A stretch of 64,000 nt of DNA from Hallerella sp963597395. Its GTDB lineage: Bacteria; Fibrobacterota; Fibrobacteria; Fibrobacterales; Fibrobacteraceae. Made by a program: the position numbers and the translations under genes. The notes below the pieces were generated by a model. The model made no database searches, had not been told where the DNA came from, and was given only the letters and a program-made list of their open reading frames with translations. Positions 24,889-32,658 of the stretch are shown here, in pieces; position 1 is the stretch's first letter; every line of letters begins with the position of its first letter. The DNA lies in assembly GCA_963597395.1 (NCBI GenBank), contig CAVBPX010000003.1:5270-69269 (forward strand). Reading direction: 5' to 3'.

Positions 24889-26268
24889 TTACTCGTGGGC
24901 GCAGAAGGCCTGGGTGTCGATGCTTGCGACCTTGGAACCGTCTGCGGCGGAAACTTTGCGGATTTCGGCCGTTCCGTAGAGGGCGACCCAAAGATTTCCG
25001 TCCGTGTCGGAAACGAGGTCATAGGGATTGCTTCCGTCATCGAGCTTCACCTGCCACGTCGGCTTTCCGTTTGTGACGGCGATGTTTGCAAGGGTCGGGG
25101 TCGTAGAGCGTTCCATCAGATAGAGGGCGTTACCGACGACGGCGAGCTTGGAATCCTGGTAGTAGGAAACTCCCGCATCCTTGGAATCCTTGTAGTTCAT
25201 GTAGAGCTTTCCGGAAGAGTAATCGGAAACGAATACATAGGGCGAGCCTTCGAGAATCTTGATGCTATACGGCGGACGTGTTTCGTTTTCGTCGGTGAGC
25301 GATACGAGCGTTTTCCCGTCATAGGTAAAGACGCCGATGTTCATCTCGTACGAGGAATAGTCCATATGGTATTCGCCGATGTAGAGCGTATTGGAAGCTT
25401 CGTCAAATTCCAGGGAGCCGCTTGCGTTTAGAATGCCGTCGAGAGTCGTGACATTGCCGGTAGAAAAGTCTATTTGGACGACGGGTTCGCTACCGTAGGC
25501 TTTATAGATGGCGGCATATCCCACGGTGCCGTCGGCATTCAGCACAAAGTCGTTCACGCCGCCGCCGAGCTTTTTTCCGCTCACAAAAAGGGTGGATGTC
25601 TTCTTTTTCAAATCGACTTTTTCGATGCCGCGGTTTTCGTCGGCCGGGAGGCTGAAACTTGCATCGTATTCGCCGGAAGTGGCGACATAGACGTTTCCGC
25701 CGCGAACCTTGACCGCCGACGGATTTTTGGTCGCAAGCCGAATCGTGTCGAGAAGTTCACCGCTTTTCGCATTGTAGAGGGCGAGAAGGCCGACTTCGGG
25801 AATCGTGTAATCGGCGGATTGCCTCTGGAAAACGGCAAACAGGGTGTCGCCCGAGACTTCGAGGTCCGCCGCGTTCGGCGTCGTATTCAGGTAGGTGATT
25901 TCGCTCGAAGAGGATTCCTCCGTGGAGCTTGAACTTTCGACTTTTCCGCTGCTGGAAGAGCTTGCCTTTTCGGAGCTGGAACTTTCGGCCTTTCCGCTGC
26001 TGGAAGAGCTCGCCTTTTCGGAGCTGGAGCTTTCGGCCTTTCCGCTGCTGGAAGAGACTGCCTTTTCGGAGCTTGAACTTTCGACTTTTCCGCTGCTGGA
26101 AGAAGCATCTTTTTCGGAACTGGAGCTCTCTTCAAGGCTTGAAGAAATCGGATCGTCGAAGCAGTTGCCTTCGTCGCACGAGACGCCCGAGCTGCTGTCG
26201 CTTCCGCATGCGCTTAAAAGAAGCGCGAAGCCTGTGGAAATGAGGAGGGGGAGGATCTTTTGACTCAT
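24889..26268 (-). CDS. Surface lipoprotein with Ser-rich stalk and beta-propeller-like domain; BtuG candidate
   Basis: The protein has 459 residues. The lipoprotein signal (LLLSAC, Cys21) is followed by an acidic linker and a stalk of four 16-residue units of the form ESSSSEKASSSSSGKA (residues 47-110) plus a partial unit. Residues 125-459 are repeated beta-strand blades with VSGDTLFAV, VRGGNVYVAT, VVGNALYLM and DTDGNLWVALYG patterns, as in seven-bladed propellers. The gene follows a TonB receptor under a cobalamin riboswitch, and the combination matches Bacteroides BtuG, a propeller lipoprotein that captures B12. Function is inferred. The Ser-rich stalk is typical of Fibrobacter surface proteins. 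Confidence 0.8.
   Translation of the reverse strand: MSQKILPLLISTGFALLLSACGSDSSSGVSCDEGNCFDDPISSSLEESSSSEKDASSSSGKVESSSSEKAVSSSSGKAESSSSEKASSSSSGKAESSSSEKASSSSSGKVESSSSTEESSSSEITYLNTTPNAADLEVSGDTLFAVFQRQSADYTIPEVGLLALYNAKSGELLDTIRLATKNPSAVKVRGGNVYVATSGEYDASFSLPADENRGIEKVDLKKKTSTLFVSGKKLGGGVNDFVLNADGTVGYAAIYKAYGSEPVVQIDFSTGNVTTLDGILNASGSLEFDEASNTLYIGEYHMDYSSYEMNIGVFTYDGKTLVSLTDENETRPPYSIKILEGSPYVFVSDYSSGKLYMNYKDSKDAGVSYYQDSKLAVVGNALYLMERSTTPTLANIAVTNGKPTWQVKLDDGSNPYDLVSDTDGNLWVALYGTAEIRKVSAADGSKVASIDTQAFCAHE
25900..26130 (-). repeat. 48-bp tandem coding repeat in the lipoprotein stalk
   Basis: Four 48-bp units and one partial unit encode ESSSSEK...SSSSGK modules. Units differ at a few positions (DA, AV, AS; GKV, GKA). 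Confidence 0.85.
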
Positions 26269-26292
26269 GTCTTTTCCTTTGTTTGGGTGACA

Positions 26293-26311
26293 TTCCCGGT
26301 TTGAACGGGAA
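26293..26311. promoter_or_regulatory. Hairpin between receptor and lipoprotein genes
   Basis: TTCCCG-loop-CGGGAA in the 57-bp gap. The T-run follows it only on the plus strand, so on the operon strand it is a plain stem-loop that may stabilise or partly separate the two messages. Confidence 0.5.
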
Positions 26312-26325
26312 CTTTTTTTTGTGGG

Positions 26326-28323
26326 TTAAAACCTTTGGATGAGGGTTAGACGGTATTCCCTTCCGGGGAGCGGATTCGGGGAATAGAAGTTGGTGTAGGT
26401 TTCGTCCGAAATGTTCAGTACGGCAAAGGCTATTCGCGTACTTTCTATCGGAGAAAATCCGAGCGTCGCGTTGTAGCGGGCTACTCCCGGTTGGCGCGTC
26501 TGGTTCAAACGGTCGGAGTAAATCCGGGTGCGAAAGTTCGCGTCGAGCGTCAAGTCCAGATGGAACGGCAAATAGAGCTTTCCTTCGGCGTAGTAGCTGT
26601 GCACGGGTTCGCCGGGAAGAAGCTTTCCGCGATACATTTTGGCAAATCCTTTGTCCCGCGGATTTTGAATGGTGCCGCGGAGCGTCGTCTCAAAAAACGA
26701 GGCCGGTTTGCTTTTGAGTTCCAGCTCGATTCCGTAAATTTTTGCCTTGCTCGCGTTGAAGGCTTTGATGGTATTGTTTCCCGTAATCCAGTAAATGCCG
26801 TTTTCGAGGTCGGAGTAAAAATAGGTCGCGCTCAAAATCGAGTTTCCGGAAGGCGTCCGAACGAATCCGCCCGCTTCGAACCGAACCGCCGTTTCGTTTT
26901 TCAGGTTCGGGTTTGAAAGAACTCCGCGGTAAACGCCGTAGAGCTCCATCAATTGCGGCTGCCTGTAAAACCTTCCGATGGAAGCGTTTGCGCCAAAGCG
27001 GGAATCTTTTTCGCCGAGCTTCACCTGGAGCATTCCCGAAAGGTTCAGGTCCCGATTCTTGGCGCTTTGAATGGTTGCGGTCCCGGTGGGCATCAGAAAT
27101 TTTCCGCCGTCGATATCGTCGAACGTCTTTTGGACGGTCCCTTCCGCGACAAGGGACATCCAGTCGAACGCAAAGAATTCGCCGCTTCCGGAAACGGTTC
27201 CTCCGTAGCGGGAAAGTCCAAAGTCACGAATGCTTCCGCGGGCTTCCCAGCGTTCCGCGCTGCCGCTTGCCCGGAGCGTTCCGTCAAAGCGGTCGAGGAC
27301 GAGGTTCATAAGAAGTTCCGGACAGAGCCTGTAGCCCGCAAGGCCGTATTCAATGTAGTCCGGGTAGCTGTAGCCCACAAAATCGAGCGGGTAGTAGGAT
27401 GCGGAAACGTTCTTTTCGAATTTTCCGCCGAGGCCCGCTTCCAAAAACAGATGGTCGAAAAACGCCGGAGTTTCCAGCCTGTAGTTAATTTGTGCGCTTT
27501 GACCGGTAAAGTTCGCCACCTTGGTCTGGGAACTTTCGAGGCCCGGGTTCCCGGCCTTTGTCCAGACGATATTTGCGCCGAATGTCGAAAAGTAATCGCC
27601 CGGATGCAGAATGCGGTAGTTGAAGTTTCCGGAATATTCCGAAAATTCCGCATTTTTTCGTTTGTCCGTAAAGTCGTCGTCCGTGTTGTAGGCGGTGCCG
27701 TTCCGGTTTGCAAACTCGTAATCATTATCGCTGTGACGCGCCGAAACGTTTGCGGAAAAGTTCATGCTGTCGGTCGGCGAAACGCTCACCTGGAGCGAAC
27801 CTTCGATGGAATTGTGGCTGCCGTAGCTTCCGAGAAAACGCCCGCCCGTTTTGGGCGAGGCCTTTTTCGTCACAAAGTTGATGACTCCGCCGAGGCCCGA
27901 TCCGCCGAATCTGGCCGGGACGCGGTCCTTATAGACTTCGATTTTTTCGACATTGTTCAGGTCGATGCTTCCGAGATCCGCTCCGCCGCCGCCCGCATCG
28001 TTTTTGGGAATTCCGTCGATGCAAATCAGAATGTTTCGTGAAGCGATACCGCGGATGCTCACCGTTTGGAAGCTTCCCATGCCGCCTTGCCTGGAACTTT
28101 GAATTCCGGGAAGCGAAGAAAGGACTTCGGCTGCGGATAGGCCGCGACCTTCCCAGGCGTCGGGCGTAATTTCCTCGTAGCCCGGAAGAATTTTTGAAGT
28201 CGCGTTTTTTGAAAGCGCAATCTCGGAGACGCCCAGGTCCTGGACTTCTTTCGCGTTTGCTGTCTGCGCAAGCGCAAGGACGACACCGATCGTGCCGATT
28301 GTAGAACTCAATGTCTTTCGCAT
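26326..28323 (-). CDS. btuB: TonB-dependent receptor, probably for cobalamin
   Basis: The protein has 665 residues with a signal peptide (MRKTLSSTIGTIGVVLALAQ). The plug domain follows (residues 55-160; LSSLPGIQSSRQGG, VSIRGIASRNILICIDG, NVEKIEVYKDRVPARFG) and then a 22-strand-type barrel ending in ...RLTLIQRF with terminal Phe. Length and layout fit BtuB. The cobalamin riboswitch in its leader is the main reason to assign B12 or a related corrinoid as substrate. The lipoprotein gene follows 57 nt later in the same operon. Inner-membrane BtuFCD genes are not in the window. Confidence 0.88.
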   Translation of the reverse strand: MRKTLSSTIGTIGVVLALAQTANAKEVQDLGVSEIALSKNATSKILPGYEEITPDAWEGRGLSAAEVLSSLPGIQSSRQGGMGSFQTVSIRGIASRNILICIDGIPKNDAGGGGADLGSIDLNNVEKIEVYKDRVPARFGGSGLGGVINFVTKKASPKTGGRFLGSYGSHNSIEGSLQVSVSPTDSMNFSANVSARHSDNDYEFANRNGTAYNTDDDFTDKRKNAEFSEYSGNFNYRILHPGDYFSTFGANIVWTKAGNPGLESSQTKVANFTGQSAQINYRLETPAFFDHLFLEAGLGGKFEKNVSASYYPLDFVGYSYPDYIEYGLAGYRLCPELLMNLVLDRFDGTLRASGSAERWEARGSIRDFGLSRYGGTVSGSGEFFAFDWMSLVAEGTVQKTFDDIDGGKFLMPTGTATIQSAKNRDLNLSGMLQVKLGEKDSRFGANASIGRFYRQPQLMELYGVYRGVLSNPNLKNETAVRFEAGGFVRTPSGNSILSATYFYSDLENGIYWITGNNTIKAFNASKAKIYGIELELKSKPASFFETTLRGTIQNPRDKGFAKMYRGKLLPGEPVHSYYAEGKLYLPFHLDLTLDANFRTRIYSDRLNQTRQPGVARYNATLGFSPIESTRIAFAVLNISDETYTNFYSPNPLPGREYRLTLIQRF

Positions 28324-28358
28324 CGTTCCTCAGCGCTCCGCAGTGGCGGAGCTTTTTT

Positions 28359-28540
28359 GCTTTTGCAGTTCTTCTGGCTCGGGCGTCGTTCTACTGCCGG
28401 TTCCTTCGCATGGGCTTCGGAGGTTTCCACACTGGTTTTGAAATTTACCGGTTTCGTCTTCCCTTACAGCGGCGGGACCGCTCCGGGTTTTCACCGGATT
28501 CTCTCTTTTGCGCGCGGACCGCAATCCTTGCACAAAAGGC
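28359..28540 (-). promoter_or_regulatory. Cobalamin riboswitch
   Basis: Read on the minus strand, the core CCGGTGAAAACCCGG, then CGGTCCCGCCGCTGTAA (28500-28464) and the downstream box GAGCCAGAAGAACTGC (about 28382-28366) match the conserved parts of the AdoCbl/Cbl riboswitch. GCACAAAAGGC (28530-28540 on the plus strand) and GCTTTTGC (28359-28366) can form P1. A hairpin (GCTCCGC/GCGGAGC, 28335-28352) sits between it and the receptor ribosome binding site and may be part of the expression platform. High cobalamin is expected to lower expression. Confidence 0.93.
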
Positions 28541-28666
28541 TTTTCGGGGCACAAAAACAATTTCGACGTCAAATATATAAAATGCGGACTTTGAAAGAGC
28601 CGCCCCGCCTCTTGCGGGCTTGTGGAATTCCTGTTTTGCACATTACAGGGTCCAGGAGGACGTTCA

Positions 28667-28778
28667 CACTCCACCCTCCACGCTCCACACTTCACATTCC
28701 ACACTCCACACTTCACATTCCACACTCCACACTTCACATTCCACTCTCCACCCTCCACTCTCCACCCTCCACACTCCA
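28667..28778. repeat. Heptamer satellite, 16 units
   Basis: Sixteen consecutive 7-bp units of the form CNYTYCA (CACTCCA, CACTTCA, CATTCCA, CCCTCCA, CTCTCCA, CGCTCCA) run without interruption. A 21-bp higher-order unit (CACTCCA-CACTTCA-CATTCCA) is repeated three times. It lies 57 bp upstream of aroD. The rest of 28541-28834 shows no other feature. Confidence 0.9.
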
Positions 28779-28834
28779 CTCCGCGCCTTTTCCAAAACGA
28801 CCCGTTCTCGCAAAATTGTTATATTCTTTTTGTG

Positions 28835-29710
28835 ATGGAACATCCAGATTTTGGCTTTGGCCGCGGGCCTTTTTTTGCGGGCGTCCTTTCGGCGGAGACG
28901 CTTCGGGATATAGAAGAAAATCCGCTGGGCGACCTTTCGCGGGCCGCGGGGCTGTGCACGGCTCTCGAAATTCGCTATGACCTTTTGCTTTCCGCCGGTT
29001 GCCCGGAAGGGTCGCTCGGAAGCGTTGCGGAGAGGGTCAAAAGTCTGTTTCCGAAAGCGCTCCTCATCGGAACGATGCGGCTCGTTCGCGACGGGGGAAC
29101 CTTTCCCGACGAAGAGGCTCTTTCCCGTGCAAAATACTTTGTACGGATCCTTTCGGAAAAGGTCGTTCCGGACTACCTCGACGTGGAGGCCGAGGAATTT
29201 GCGGGGCTTGTAACTCAAATCGAAGAACTTTGGAAAAGTGACGAACGGCGAAAGAACACGGCCGTGCCGCTCCTTTCCGAATTTCCGAAAAAGGTTCTCG
29301 TTTCGCATCACGACTTTCAAAAGGTTCCGTCCGAAGAGGAACTCGAAAAAATTTTGGGCGTTGCCCGCGGGCCGGAAGGTCGCTCTCTGCTTTGCGGCGG
29401 GCTGAAAATTGCCTGCATGAGCACCTCCGCCGGGGACTTTGACCGCGTTTACCCCTGGATCCGGGCGGTCAAAAGAAACGTCTCTCCCGAACTGTTTTCG
29501 TGCTTTGCCATGGGAAAGACCGGCGAGGATTCCCGCATCCGGAGTCTCCTTTCGGGTGCGAACCTTACCTATTGCTCGCTCGGGCGCGCCGTCGCCCCCG
29601 GACAGATTCCCGTCGAACGTGCGGAAACCGCCTACCGTGAACTGCTTTTGCAGGCCGAAAATGTCGAAAGTTCGGGCAAAACCGTCAAAAATGGCGGATT
29701 TGACCTGTAA
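28835..29710 (+). CDS. aroD: Type I 3-dehydroquinate dehydratase
   Basis: The protein has 291 residues from ATG 28835 (GTG 28832 also possible). AroD forms 3-dehydroshikimate in the shikimate pathway. Typical segments are VLVSHHDFQKVPS with the catalytic His, the Schiff-base lysine region LKIACM, and LTYCSLGRAVAPGQIPVE near the C-terminus. The family usually has 220-260 residues; here an N-terminal extension is present. A heptamer satellite occupies its upstream region. Confidence 0.88.
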   Translation: MEHPDFGFGRGPFFAGVLSAETLRDIEENPLGDLSRAAGLCTALEIRYDLLLSAGCPEGSLGSVAERVKSLFPKALLIGTMRLVRDGGTFPDEEALSRAKYFVRILSEKVVPDYLDVEAEEFAGLVTQIEELWKSDERRKNTAVPLLSEFPKKVLVSHHDFQKVPSEEELEKILGVARGPEGRSLLCGGLKIACMSTSAGDFDRVYPWIRAVKRNVSPELFSCFAMGKTGEDSRIRSLLSGANLTYCSLGRAVAPGQIPVERAETAYRELLLQAENVESSGKTVKNGGFDL

Positions 29711-29790
29711 AAATGCTTTTTCGCTCACAGGGCTTTCCAACTCCCTTTTTTTTGCTAAACTTTTAGAAAAGAAGCAACAAGGAAACATCT

Positions 29791-30255
29791 ATGCGTCTTT
29801 CTGAACGATTTGCGGACAATTGCGTGATCATCAATTCGCAAAGCACGACCAAGGAACAGATTCTGAACGAACTGGTGAATACGCTTTGCGCCTCCTACAA
29901 GCTCGAACATCGGGACGAAATCTTCGATGCCGTCTGGAAGCGCGAACAGACCCGCTCTACGGGTATCGGCTGCGGACTGGCCGTCCCCCATGCAAAGATT
30001 GACTACGTGGACCGGATGTGCATGGTCGCCGCGACGGTCGAAAAGGGGATTGACTTTGACGCGATGGACGGCGAACCGGTACACCTTCTGATTTTGATTG
30101 TGAGCCCGGGAAATACGGTCGGACCGCACCTGAAGGCGCTTTCTTCGGTGAGCCGCATTTTGGCGAACGCCGAAGTCCGCAAGGACCTGATCGAAGCCGG
30201 AACCCAGGCCGATTTTCTCGACATTTTGGGAAAAGCCGAAGACAAATATCTGTAA
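29791..30255 (+). CDS. PTS EIIA domain protein (fructose/nitrogen type)
   Basis: The protein has 154 residues of the PTS EIIA-2 fold. The phosphorylated His is in GLAVPHAK near residue 69. No EIIB or EIIC domain is attached, as in the regulatory PtsN (EIIA-Ntr) proteins. It stands alone between aroD and tRNA-Val. A role in regulation rather than sugar uptake is likely but not proven. Confidence 0.85.
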   Translation: MRLSERFADNCVIINSQSTTKEQILNELVNTLCASYKLEHRDEIFDAVWKREQTRSTGIGCGLAVPHAKIDYVDRMCMVAATVEKGIDFDAMDGEPVHLLILIVSPGNTVGPHLKALSSVSRILANAEVRKDLIEAGTQADFLDILGKAEDKYL

Positions 30256-30281
30256 AACGCGACGGGAATGCAAAATGAGCC

Positions 30282-30310
30282 TTGACGCTTTGCGCGGGCT
30301 TTTGTATTTT
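30282..30310 (+). promoter_or_regulatory. Promoter of tRNA-Val
   Basis: TTGACG (30282-30287) and TATTTT (30305-30310) separated by exactly 17 nt, 11 nt upstream of the tRNA. Confidence 0.75.
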
Positions 30311-30321
30311 TGCGTTGCCTT

Positions 30322-30396
30322 GGACGATTAGCTCAGTTGGTTTAGAGCGCTGCTTTCACACGGCAGAGGTCACTGGTTCAAATCCAGTATCGTCCA
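30322..30396 (+). tRNA. tRNA-Val (anticodon CAC)
   Basis: The full cloverleaf folds: acceptor GGACGAT/ATCGTCC, D-arm GCTC/GAGC, anticodon stem CTGCT/GGCAG with loop TTCACAC (anticodon CAC), and T-arm ACTGG/CCAGT with TTCAAAT. The discriminator is A and CCA is not encoded. It has its own promoter and terminator. Confidence 0.96.
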
Positions 30397-30401
30397 CTTC
30401 A

Positions 30402-30432
30402 AGAGATTCGTTTGGAACGGATCTCTTTTTTT
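30402..30432 (+). terminator. Terminator of tRNA-Val
   Basis: A 10-bp stem AGAGATTCGT/ACGGATCTCT with a 5-nt loop followed by seven T, 6 nt after the tRNA. Confidence 0.88.
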
Positions 30433-30449
30433 CGTATATATTTAAGGTT

Positions 30450-31298
30450 ATGAGCGATTTTGTCGATGAATCCAAAATTCCGGAACCGCCTGTCGGGGCA
30501 CACCTCGTCTCGCCGAGGCTTGGCTTCAATCATCACGGCCTGTATGCCGGGAACGGCCGGGTGATTCATTATTCGGGGATGGCGCGGACGCTTTCCTTTC
30601 GGGACATTTTAAAGCTTCCGGGGCTTATCCGCTACGGCGCCGTGGTCAAGACGTCGCTTCGCCGTTTTTGCGACGGCCACGGATTTCGGGTTGTCGAGCA
30701 TCCGCATGCGAAGTTTACCGGGGAAGAAGCCGTCCTTCGGGCCAAAAAGCGCCTCTACGAGCGTTCCTACTACCTTTACGGGAACAATTGCGAGCATTTT
30801 GTGAACTGGTGCATCGACGATACGTTCAAGAGTTCAAGCGTGACGCGCCTGCTTTTTCTGTTTGCCGCTTTCGGCTTTTTGCTGCATGCGCTTTGCCTTT
30901 CGAAGGTTTCGCGCAAGTTTCCTTCGGGGGCGCGGTTCTTTTTTAACGTGTTCTTTGCGGTGGTCGGGGCTCTTGTGGTTTCGCACTTTACGCTCGACGC
31001 GATGCAGCCGGCTGCGGAAATGCGCGGCCGGGAACGTCGGAACCGTTATTTTGGACGTGTCGGCACGTGGTGCGGGTTTGCGCTTTCGCCCTTGTTCGCG
31101 CTTTTGGGCGCAAGCAGGAATTCACCGCTTTCGGGGAGCTTTTTCCCGTTCTTTTTGCCGGTTGTCGGCGGAGTGGGAACCTATGGAATTTTCCGTTTGA
31201 AGGATACGCTCGGACGCGATGCGCTGCGGCGTGAACGGAAACGGACCGCGGAATCCCTGGTGCCGGACGAAATTGAAGCGGACGGCGGGGAATCCTAA
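30450..31298 (+). CDS. LRAT/NC-domain membrane protein
   Basis: The protein has 282 residues from ATG 30450, with AAGG upstream. The N-terminal half is an LRAT-type papain-like domain: GAHLVSP, the His in NHHGLYAGNGRVIHY near residue 29, and the catalytic-Cys motif NNCEHFVNWC near residue 113. The second half has about three membrane helices and a charged C-terminus. LRAT relatives are thiol acyltransferases or phospholipases acting at membranes. It is a single gene right after the tRNA-Val terminator. Confidence 0.82.
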   Translation: MSDFVDESKIPEPPVGAHLVSPRLGFNHHGLYAGNGRVIHYSGMARTLSFRDILKLPGLIRYGAVVKTSLRRFCDGHGFRVVEHPHAKFTGEEAVLRAKKRLYERSYYLYGNNCEHFVNWCIDDTFKSSSVTRLLFLFAAFGFLLHALCLSKVSRKFPSGARFFFNVFFAVVGALVVSHFTLDAMQPAAEMRGRERRNRYFGRVGTWCGFALSPLFALLGASRNSPLSGSFFPFFLPVVGGVGTYGIFRLKDTLGRDALRRERKRTAESLVPDEIEADGGES

Positions 31299-31362
31299 AG
31301 GTCTCCTCTAAAATTTTTACGGCTCCGTGCAACGATTCGGCGTGCCGAAGCATCTCAATCAT

Positions 31363-32658
31363 GTGAAAAAACGAAAACAGATGCTCTTTTTGCTTGCGGC
31401 GCTTGTCGGGGTTTCCTCGGCGGCACCGCTTTCACTTGAGGATTGTGTCCGGATGGCCCGCGAGCGCAATCTCGATATGGAGAGCGCAAGGCTTTCCGAG
31501 CGGGCTTCCGAAGCGGCGCTGAACTCCTCCCGGACTTCAAAGTATCCGACGCTTTCCGCGAGCGTGAACCAGAGCCTTTACGATAGCCCGTTCAACGGAC
31601 AGACGCAGGACCATTACCGTCTGAGCATGGGAATTTCGGGCTCCTACACAATCTGGGATGGCGGCGCAACGGGCTTAAACGTCGAAAGCAGGCAGCTTTC
31701 CTACGAGGCGTCCAAGTTCAATACGCAACTCGCCGCGCTGACGGTGCAGGAATCCGCGATGAACGCCTTCGTGGATCTTCTTGCCGCGGGCGAAAACCTT
31801 TTGACGGCCCGGGCCGCCAAGGAACTTTCCGATTCGCTGGTCCTTTACAACGAGCGCCTTTTTGAAGCGGGAACAATTACGCGGAGCGATCTCGCCCTTG
31901 TCAAAAGCGATGCGGCAAGCGCCAATGTCAAGCTGATTTCGGCGGAGCAGACGGAACGCTCGGCCAAGACGTCCTTGCGGCAGATTTTGGAACTTTCCCG
32001 TGCGGATTCGCTTGAAATCCGGTCCATCGAGTCCGCCTACGAAAAACCCGCGGATATGGGCACCCTGCCGACGTTCGAAACGGTCATGTCCGAAACGCGC
32101 AAAAACTATCCGGCCCTAGTCTCGGACAGCCTCAAGGAACTCGCCGCGGCAAAGGACGTGACGCTTGCGGGAAAGAACAGTTCCATTACGGTTTCGCTCG
32201 GAGCCTCGGCCACGACCGGGTTTCAGGCCTGGGAATCCGACCGCTACGGTCGCCAGCTAAAGAACGGCTATACGCACAGCATTTCGCTCGGAATCAACAT
32301 TCCGATTATTGACGGCGGCACGACGCAGGCCAAGGTCCTTTCGGCGCAGGTCGAAAGCGAACGCGCCAAGGTGACGCGCCGCGAAACGGAAAAGTCCCTC
32401 GAAAACAGTTTGGAACAGCTCTATATGCAGGCCGAGAGCGCCGATGCGAGCTGGCTTGCCGCCATTTCGAGCCTCGAAAGCGCCCAGGAGGCGTATGACG
32501 TCGCGGTGGAACAGCGGAATGCGGGAACCTTGACGTTTACGGACTTTCTCGAACAGAAAAACAATTTGCAGAGCGCGCAAAGCGTCCTAATCCAGGCAAA
32601 ATATACGAGCATTCTCGCCCGGAAGCTGCTCGAACTTTATATGGGGAATTTCCAATGA
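31363..32658 (+). CDS. TolC-family outer-membrane efflux protein
   Basis: The protein has 431 residues from GTG 31363, preferred because it gives a Lys/Arg-rich signal peptide (residues 2-6); ATG 31381 is the alternative. The mature part shows the two long helical-hairpin repeats of TolC proteins (LSLEDCVRMARERNLDM, then NIPIIDGGTTQAKV and AGTLTFTDFLEQKNNLQ). It forms trimeric outer-membrane channels. It overlaps the adaptor gene by ATGA. Confidence 0.9.
   Translation: MKKRKQMLFLLAALVGVSSAAPLSLEDCVRMARERNLDMESARLSERASEAALNSSRTSKYPTLSASVNQSLYDSPFNGQTQDHYRLSMGISGSYTIWDGGATGLNVESRQLSYEASKFNTQLAALTVQESAMNAFVDLLAAGENLLTARAAKELSDSLVLYNERLFEAGTITRSDLALVKSDAASANVKLISAEQTERSAKTSLRQILELSRADSLEIRSIESAYEKPADMGTLPTFETVMSETRKNYPALVSDSLKELAAAKDVTLAGKNSSITVSLGASATTGFQAWESDRYGRQLKNGYTHSISLGINIPIIDGGTTQAKVLSAQVESERAKVTRRETEKSLENSLEQLYMQAESADASWLAAISSLESAQEAYDVAVEQRNAGTLTFTDFLEQKNNLQSAQSVLIQAKYTSILARKLLELYMGNFQ

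Noticed and set aside
26953..28041. 362-codon open frame on the plus strand within the TonB receptor gene
   Set aside because: Antisense to a gene with clear plug and barrel features.
28622..28834. Coding frame through the heptamer satellite (His/Pro/Thr/Phe repeats)
   Set aside because: All three plus-strand frames stay open through the repeat because stop codons cannot arise from it; no ribosome binding site, and AroD similarity begins only after 28835.
31300..31319. GGTCTCCTCTAAAATTTTTA right after the LRAT gene stop, similar to the MITE end (15 of 17)
   Set aside because: Only one end-like stretch with two mismatches and no further match to the element interior, so it was not called a copy.
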